From Caprella mutica (Eukaryota > Arthropoda > Malacostraca > Amphipoda > Caprellidae), in contig CANNZV010002336.1 in NCBI GenBank assembly GCA_947561585.1, forward strand, positions 1 to 64,000: a stretch of 64,000 nucleotides of DNA, written 5' to 3'. Both the position numbers and the translations under genes were made by a program. Under the pieces are notes generated by a model. It did not search any database, had not been told where the DNA came from, and saw only the letters and a program-made list of their open reading frames with translations. Below are positions 57,301 through 64,000 of the stretch, in pieces. Every line of letters starts with the position of its first letter. Within the stretch, counting starts at the first letter, position 1.

Positions 57301-60300
57301 TTTTCCGTTAGTTATTTTGTCAGTTTTTTATTTTGTCCTTTAGTCATTTTGTCCGTTAGTCATTTTGTCCGTAAGTCGTTGTGTCCGTTAGTCAGTTTGA
57401 CCGTTAGTCTTTCAATCCATTAGGCATTTTGTCCGTTAGTCAATTTGTCTGTCAGTCATTTCGTCTTATAGACATTTTGTCCGTTAGACATTGTGTCCAT
57501 TAGGCATTTTGTCTGTTAGTCATTTTGTCCGTTAGGAATTTTGTCCGTTAGGCATTTTGACCGTCAGTCATTTTGTCCGTTAGTCATTTCGTCCGTTAAA
57601 CATTTTGTTCGTTAGACATTGTGTCCGTTAGGCACTTTGTCCGTTATGCATTTTGTCGGTTAGGAGTTTTGTCAGTTAGTCATTTTTTCTGTTAATAATT
57701 TTGTCCGTTAGTCATTTTTGTCTGTTAGTCATTTTGTCAGTTAGTCACCTTGTCTGTTAATCATTTCGTCCGTTAATAATTTTGTCCGTTAGGAATTTTG
57801 TCCGTTAGGCATTTTGACCGTCAGTCATTTTGTCCGTTAGTCATTTCGTCCGTTAAACATTTTGTTCGTTAGACATTGTGTCCGTTAGACACTTTTTCCG
57901 TTTCTTTTTGTCCGTTAGGCATTTTGTCAGTTAAGTATTTTGTCCGTTCGCATTTGTCCGCTTGACATTTTATGCGTTAGTCATTTTGTCTGTTAGACAT
58001 TTTGTCTGTTAGTCATTTTGTCCGTTAGGCATTTTGTCTGTTAGGCATTTTGTCCGTTAGACATTTTGTTCGTTAGACATTGTGTCCGTTAGGCACTTTG
58101 TCCGTTATTTTTTGTCCGTTAGGCATTTTGTCCGTTAGACATTGTGTCCGTTAGGCACTTTCTCTGTTATGCATTATCTCCGTTAGGCATTTTGTCAGTT
58201 AAGCATTTTGTCCTTTTGGCATTTGTCCGCTTGTCATTTTATCTGTTAGTCATTTTGTCCGCTAGGCATTTCGTCCGTTAGACATTTTGTCCGTAAGACA
58301 TTTCGTCCGTTAGTTATTTTGTCCGTTTGTTATTTTGTCATTTTGTCCGTTATTCATTTTGTCCGTTAGTCATTTTGTCCGTTAGTCATTTTGACCGTTA
58401 GTCATTTTGTCAGTTAGTCACTTTGTCCATCAGTAATTTTGTCCGTTAGTCATTTTGTTAGTTAGTCACCTTGTCTGTCAGTCATTTTGTCTTTTAGACA
58501 TTTTGTTCGTTAGATATTTTGTCCGTTAGACAATTTATCCGTTAGACATTTTGTCCGTTAGACATTTTGTCCGTTAGTCATTTTTCCGTTTGTTATTTTG
58601 TCCTTTAGTCATTTTGTCCGTTAGACATTTCGTCCGTCAGTTATTTTGTCCGTTTGTTATTTTGTCATTTTGTCCGTTATTCATTTTGTCTGTTAATCAT
58701 TATGTCCAATTGTCATTTTGGTTGTTAGTCATTTTGTCAGTTAGTCACTTTGTTCATCAGTAATATTGTCAGTCAGTCATTTTGTCTTTTAGACATTTTG
58801 TTCGTTAGATATTTTGTCCGTTAGACATTTTATCCGTTAGACATTTTGTCCGTTAGACATTTTGTCCGTTAGTCATTTTGTCCGTTTGTTATTTTGTCCT
58901 TTAGTCATTTTGTCCGTTAGTCATTTTCTCAGTTAGTTATTTTGTCCGTTTGTTACTTTGTCCTTTAATCATTTTGTCCGTTATTCATTTTGTCCGTTAG
59001 TCATTTTGTCCGTTTGTTATTTCGTCCTTTAGTCATTTTGTCCGTTAGTCATTTGTTCTGTTAGTCAGTTTGACCGTTAGTTTTTTAATCCATCCGGCAT
59101 TTTGTCCGTTAGGCATTTTGTAAGTTAGTCACTTTGTCTGTTAGTCATTTTGTCCGTTAGGCATTTTGTCCGTTAGGCATTTTGTCCGTTAGGCATTTTA
59201 TCTGTTTGGCATAATTCCCGTTAGGCATTATGCCCATTAGGCATTTTGTCCTATAGGAGTTTTTTCTGTTAATAATTTTGTCCGTTAGTCACCTTGTCTG
59301 TCAATCATTTTGTCTTTTAGGCATTTTGTCCGTTAAATATTTTGTCCGTTAGACATTTTGTCCGTTAGACATTTTGTCCGTCAGTCATTTTGTCCGATAG
59401 TCATTTCGTACGTTAGTCATTTCGTACGTTAGTCATTTTTTCCGTTAGTTATTTTGTCCGTTTGTTATTTTGTCCTTTAGTCATTTTGTCCGTTAGTCAT
59501 TTTGTCCGTTAGTTATTTTGTCAGTTTTTTATTTGGTCCTTTAGTCATTTTGTCTGTTAGTCATTTTGTCCGTTTGTTATTTGGTCTTTTAGTCATTTTG
59601 TCCGTTTGGCATTTTGTCCGTTAGGCATTTTATCTGTTTGGCATAATTCCCGTTAGGCATTATGCCCATTAGGCATTTTGTCCGTTAGGAGTTTTGTCAG
59701 TTAGTCATTTTTTCTTCTAATAATTTTGTCCGTTAGTCATTTTTGTCTGTTAGTCATTTTTGTCTGTTAGTCATTTTGTCCGTCAGTCATTTTGTCCGTC
59801 AGTCATTTCGTACGTTAGTCATTTCGTACGTTAGTTATTTTGTCCGTTAGTTATTTTGTCCGTTAGTTAATTTGTCCGTTTGTTATTTTGTCCTTTAGTC
59901 GTTTTGTCCGTTAGTCATTTTGTCCGTTAGTTATTTTGTCAGTTTTTTATTTTGTCCTATAGTCATTTTGTCCGTTAGTCATTTTGTCCGTTTGTTATTT
60001 CATCCTTTAGTCATTTTGTCCGTTAGTCACTTTGACCGTTAGTTTTTTAATCCATCAGGCATTTTGTCCGTTAGGCATTTAGTAAGTTAGTCACTTTGTC
60101 TGTCAGTCATTTTGTCTTATAGAATTTTCGTCCGTTAGACATTTTGTCCGTTAGACATTTTGTCCATTAGGCATTTTGTCCGTTAGGCATTTTGTCCGTT
60201 AGGCATTTTGTCCGTTAGGCATTTTGTCCGTTAGTCATTTTGTCCATTAGTCATTTTTGTCTGTTAAACATTTTGTTCGTTAGACATTGTGTCCGTTAGG

Positions 60301-62360
60301 CACTTTGTCCGTTATGCATTTTGTCCGCTTGTCATTTTATCCGATAGTCCTTTTGTCCGTTAGACATTGTGTCCGTTAGACACTTTGTCCGTTATTTTTT
60401 GTCCGTTAGGCATTTTGTCAGTTAAGCATTTTGTCCGTTTGACAATTGTCCGCTTATCATTTTATGCGTTAGTCATTTTGTCTGTTAGACATTTTGACCG
60501 TTAGGCATTTTGTAAGTTAGTCACTTTGTCTGTCAGTCATTTTGTCTTATAGAATTTTTGTCCGTTAAACATTTTGTCCGTTAGACATTTTGTCCGTTAG
60601 ACATTTTGTCCATTAGACATTTTGTCCGTTAGGCATTTTGTCCGTTAGGCATTTTGTCCGTTAGGCATTTTGTCCGTTAGTCATTTTGTCCGTTAGTCAT
60701 TTTTATCTGTTAGTCATTTTGTCAGTTAGTCACCTTGTCTGTCAATCATTTTGTCTTTTAGGCATTTTGTCCGTTAAATATTTTGTCCGTTAGATATTTT
60801 GTCCGTTAGACATTTTGTCCGTTAGGCATTTTGTCCGTTATGCATTTTGTCCGTTAGTCATTTTGTCCGTTAGTCATTTCGTCCGTTAAACATTTTGTTC
60901 GTTAGACATTGTGTCCGTTAGGCACTTTGTCCGTTATGCATTTTGTCCGTTTGGCATTTGTCCGCTTGTCATTTTATCCGTTAGTCCTTTTGTCCGTTAG
61001 ACATTGTTTCCGTTAGACACTTTGTCCGTTATTTTTTGTCCGTTAATCATTTTGTCAGTTAAGCATTTTGTCCGTTTGGCATTTGTCCGCTTGTCATTTT
61101 ATGCGTTAGTCATTTTGTCTGTTAGACATTTTGTCTGTTAGTCATTTTGTCCGTTAGGCATTTTGTCTGTTAGGCATTTTGTCCGTTAGACATTTTGTTC
61201 GTTAGACATTGTTTCCGTTAGACACTTTGTCCGTTATTTTTTGTCCGTTAATCATTTTGTCAGTTAAGCATTTTGTCCGTTTGGCATTTGTCCGCTTGTC
61301 ATTTTATGCGTTAGTCATTTTGTCTGTTAGACATTTTGTCTGTTAGTCATTTTGTCCGTTAGGCATTTTGTCTGTTAGGCATTTTGTCCGTTAGACATTT
61401 TGTTCGTTAGACATTGTGTCCGTTAGGCACTTTGTCCGTTATTTTTTGTCCGTTAGGCATTTTGTCAGTTAAGCATTTGGTCCGTTTGGTATTTGTCCGC
61501 TTGTCATTTTATCCGTTAGTCATTTTGTCCGTTAGACATTTTGTCTGTTAGTCATTTTGTTCGTTAGGCATTTTGTCTGTTAGGCATTTTGTCCGGTAGG
61601 CATTTTGTCGGTTAGTCATTTTGTCCGTTAGACATTTTGTCCGTTAAACATTGTGTCCGTTATGCGATTTTTCCGTTAGGCATTTTGTCAGTTAAGCATT
61701 TTGTTCGTTTGGCATTTGTCCGCTTGTCATTTTATCTGTTTGTCATTTTGACTGTTAGACATTTTGTCTGTTAGACATTTTTTCTGTTAGACATTTTGTC
61801 CGTTAGACATTTTGTCCGTTAGACATTGTGTCCGTTAGGCACACTGTCTGTTATGCATTTTGTCCGTTAGGCATTTTGTCAGTTAAGCATTTTGTCCTTT
61901 TGGCATTTGTCCGCTTGTCATTTTATCCGTTAGTCATTTTGTCCTTTAGGCATTTTGTCCGTTAGGCATTTTGTCCGTTAGGCATTTTGTCCGTTTGGCA
62001 TCATGCCCGTTAGGCATTATGCCCATTAGGCATTATGTCAGTTAGGCATTACGTCTCTTTGGCATTATGTCCGTTAGGCATTATGTCCGTTAGACATTAT
62101 GTCCGTTAGACATTATGTCCGTTAGACATTACGTCCGTTAGACATTATGTTTGTTAGACATTATGTCCGTTAGACATTATGTCCGTTAGACATTATGTCC
62201 GTTAGACATTATGTCTGTTACACATTATGTCTGTTAGACATTTTTTCCGTTAGTCCGATTGCCTGTGGGATTTTTGTCTGTTGGTCATTTTGTCTGGTGG
62301 TCATTTTGTCCGGTGGGTATTTTGTCTCGTGGGTATTTTGTCTCGTGGGTATTTTATCTC
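45340..62360 (+). repeat. 17 kb satellite array, 16-bp monomer
   Basis: About a thousand head-to-tail units of TTTTGTCCGTTAGTCA and variants (GGCA, GACA, GTTA, TTTGTTA in the last positions), all in one orientation. Larger blocks are duplicated within it: 48051-49333 recurs at 50787-52069 (offset 2736), 49531-49850 recurs 2537 bases on, and about 49910-50800 recurs at 54441-55331 (offset 4531). The edges carry diverged units (CATTATGTCCGTTAGA, then GTCTCGTGGGTATTTT at 62300-62350). ORFs in it are incidental. Confidence 0.97.
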
Positions 62361-62644
62361 GAGAGTATTTGTTGATCAATGTTCCTTATTTTCGGATTCA
62401 TAGTAAAACCATATTACTAATTAATATTTAAATCTTTTTCTTATTTACGTGTCCAAACATTTATTTTTGTTAGTATTTAGATTTATATAGTGTAGAAATC
62501 ATGCAAAGTGAACCATTTTGATTAGTAGAGTTGTATAGTGAACTGACTTAAGTAGTGAGCATGTTTAGTTCAGTCTGCCACAAATGACTATAAGTTTTCT
62601 ATGCATCTCAACGTAGAAAATTTGTTGTATTTCATAGAAGAAGA
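62361..62644. other. AT-rich flank, nothing recognised
   Basis: No gene seen immediately right of the array. Confidence 0.4.
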
Positions 62645-63161
62645 AGTATGCTCGCGCACAAATGTAAAATTACGAAGATTTTTTTTATTACAGGAAAACA
62701 CGATGATCCTTTTTATTTATAACTTGTTATTAACAACCCATTATAAAATAATTAATTAATCTATATTTCTTCCTTACTATCTACCGACTCCCTCCACAAT
62801 CCACATGTCCTCCATTTCTTCCCGATTATAATTCATTGCTTTCATAAAGATGGCTGTGTGACATTTGCTAACTGATGTGTTGGCAATCGCATTATTGCAC
62901 TAATCCATAAAATAGAATGGAGTAAAATGAATTTACCTAAATCTAACCCTGCATTAGTAAAAAGAGTTATTTCAGCAATATGAACAAGGATTGAATTATG
63001 TTAAGAAATGGAGGACATGTTGGTAGATATTAAAGAAGGAATTACGACTAAATATTTATTGACTAGAAGATTTATATGGTATATTGTAAAGGATTGTTGT
63101 GTTGACTTTATTTATTAAAGAAATCATTTTCGTAATTTTTCTGTTTGTGCGCAAGTATGCT
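62645..63161. repeat. Foldback element, about 200-bp diverged arms
   Basis: AGTATGCTCGCGCACAAAT at 62645 pairs with TTTGTGCGCAAGTATGCT at 63144. Inner pairs include TGTCCTCCATTTCTT with AAGAAATGGAGGACA. The loop region is about 62845-62950. No ORF. Confidence 0.7.
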
Positions 63162-64000
63162 TTTGACACCATTTACTAGAAGCACTATTGCATCAATATA
63201 GATGGATGGTGACCGGTATATTCCACCCCGGTAAATTCCACCCCACTTTACAGGTTAGGTTTGGGTAGTTATTAATATTTTTCATTTATTAATATCATAT
63301 ATAATATTATAGATAGGTAACTTGCATTTTCACTGTATCAAATTAATTCTTTTGCTGGCTAATCACAAGCTGTGAATGTTTCTTTACATATGTAACAGAA
63401 CAGCAGAAAGAAAGGTTGTGTGAACGCTCTTTATCAGTTGAGGTATTTTGATTTTCATTCTTAAGCTGATTTTCTTCCCTATCGCCAACATAACAGCGAT
63501 ATTAATTGTTAGATGAGGTCATATGGTACATCTTGTTATATTTATTTCATTTTGAATTTGGTATTTTAATTTCTTGTAAGAGTGGTGGTTTTTGACCGTA
63601 GGCTTTTCTTAGGTTTTTTTTGAACTGGAGGTTTTCGGTAGGGAGGTGAGAATTATTGTACAGGGTTTCAAGACTTGGAGATTATTGCCTTTTTACATTG
63701 AGTGATTATGACCACGGGGAATTTGGTCCTAGAATCCAAAACAGCAACTTATTAGCAAAGAGTAAAAACATTGAGTGAGTTGTCTCTGCCAGTCAACCCT
63801 TTTTTACTCCTGATCCAACAATTGTTGTAAGAAAACATATCGCTTATTTGCGACAACACTGTCATAACTCCAGAATAGCTATTTTTCAGGAGAGGCATTT
63901 TAGTACTTGTAATTTATGTACATTTAATGGTATATCGTTAGGACATTTAGCCTCTTTAGCGGTACATTTTTGAGCAACATTGATGAAACTTTTACCAAAA
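63162..64000. other. Spacer with a short CCGGTAAATTCCACCCC duplication
   Basis: At 63211-63245 CCGGTATATTCCACCCC is followed directly by CGGTAAATTCCACCCC, another short GC-bearing word pair. The rest is AT-rich without a recognised gene. Confidence 0.45.

Noticed and set aside
57238..57423. ORF in the 17 kb array (also 62195-62431)
   Set aside because: Low-complexity translations of the 16-bp monomer; any frame lacking TAG by chance gives such ORFs.
45340..62360. CRISPR-like or telomeric array
   Set aside because: Units are continuous with no unique spacers, and the period is 16 bp. The TTAGGC and TTAGTC strings are parts of a longer monomer, not a telomere repeat run.

Overview
The window looks like nuclear DNA of an AT-rich invertebrate animal. 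It has spliced genes with GT-AG introns, a TATA promoter, Tc1/mariner, pogo-like, TTAA-target and Harbinger-like elements, a non-LTR retrotransposon and large minisatellites. Nothing in it looks bacterial, viral or organellar. I cannot name the phylum from the sequence. All coordinates were read by eye from the raw sequence, so ends of repeats may be off by several bases.

Host genes are few. (1) A plus-strand gene of unknown function has two firmly joined coding exons (5480-5962 and 6248-6749); its 5' end is unresolved. (2) A plus-strand secreted protein gene at 17919-19319 has a signal peptide exon, a cysteine-rich PAN/Apple-like exon and a Thr-rich 19-residue tandem-repeat (mucin-like) exon. 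The same frame continues past its stop through three more in-frame stops to 19559. (3) A minus-strand RING-finger gene spans about 22.7-30.9 kb: TATA box at 30953-30960, a 5'UTR exon, a main exon (28971-29611) and a last exon (22743-22992) that completes the RING across a 6 kb intron.

Most of the rest is mobile DNA, heavily nested. 1-3.4 kb: a pogo/Tigger-like MITE, then a TTAA element containing a second pogo-like MITE that itself contains another TTAA element. 7.5-8.8 and 14.1-15.4 kb: two opposite-orientation copies of a Tc1/mariner DD37D element, one with a single nonsense codon and one with frameshifts and a deletion. 9.6-13.9 and 24.0-28.2 kb: two copies of a 4.2 kb element with CACAGAG termini, 122-bp and 22-bp internal tandem repeats and a small three-exon gene whose frame survives splicing in both copies. 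Each copy is an empty site for a different MITE present in the other. 23.3-28.3 kb: a snap-back mariner remnant in the RING intron that hosts the second 4.2 kb copy. 31.8-37.3 kb: a decayed Jockey/CR1-type LINE interrupted by a Harbinger-like MITE. 38.4-41.7 kb: a TTAA/CCCTAATGAG element containing an element with CATCCCAGCTAACC ends, filled with GACGTGGGAC repeats.

45.3-62.4 kb is one 17 kb array of a 16-bp monomer (TTTTGTCCGTTAGTCA and variants) with kilobase-scale internal duplications and degenerate edges. Smaller arrays (16 bp at 16.0 kb, 22 bp at 16.9 kb) precede the mucin-like gene. The best candidates for something undescribed are the mini-gene in the 4.2 kb element and the recurring pattern of DNA transposons whose interiors are built from short repeated words resembling free satellites nearby.
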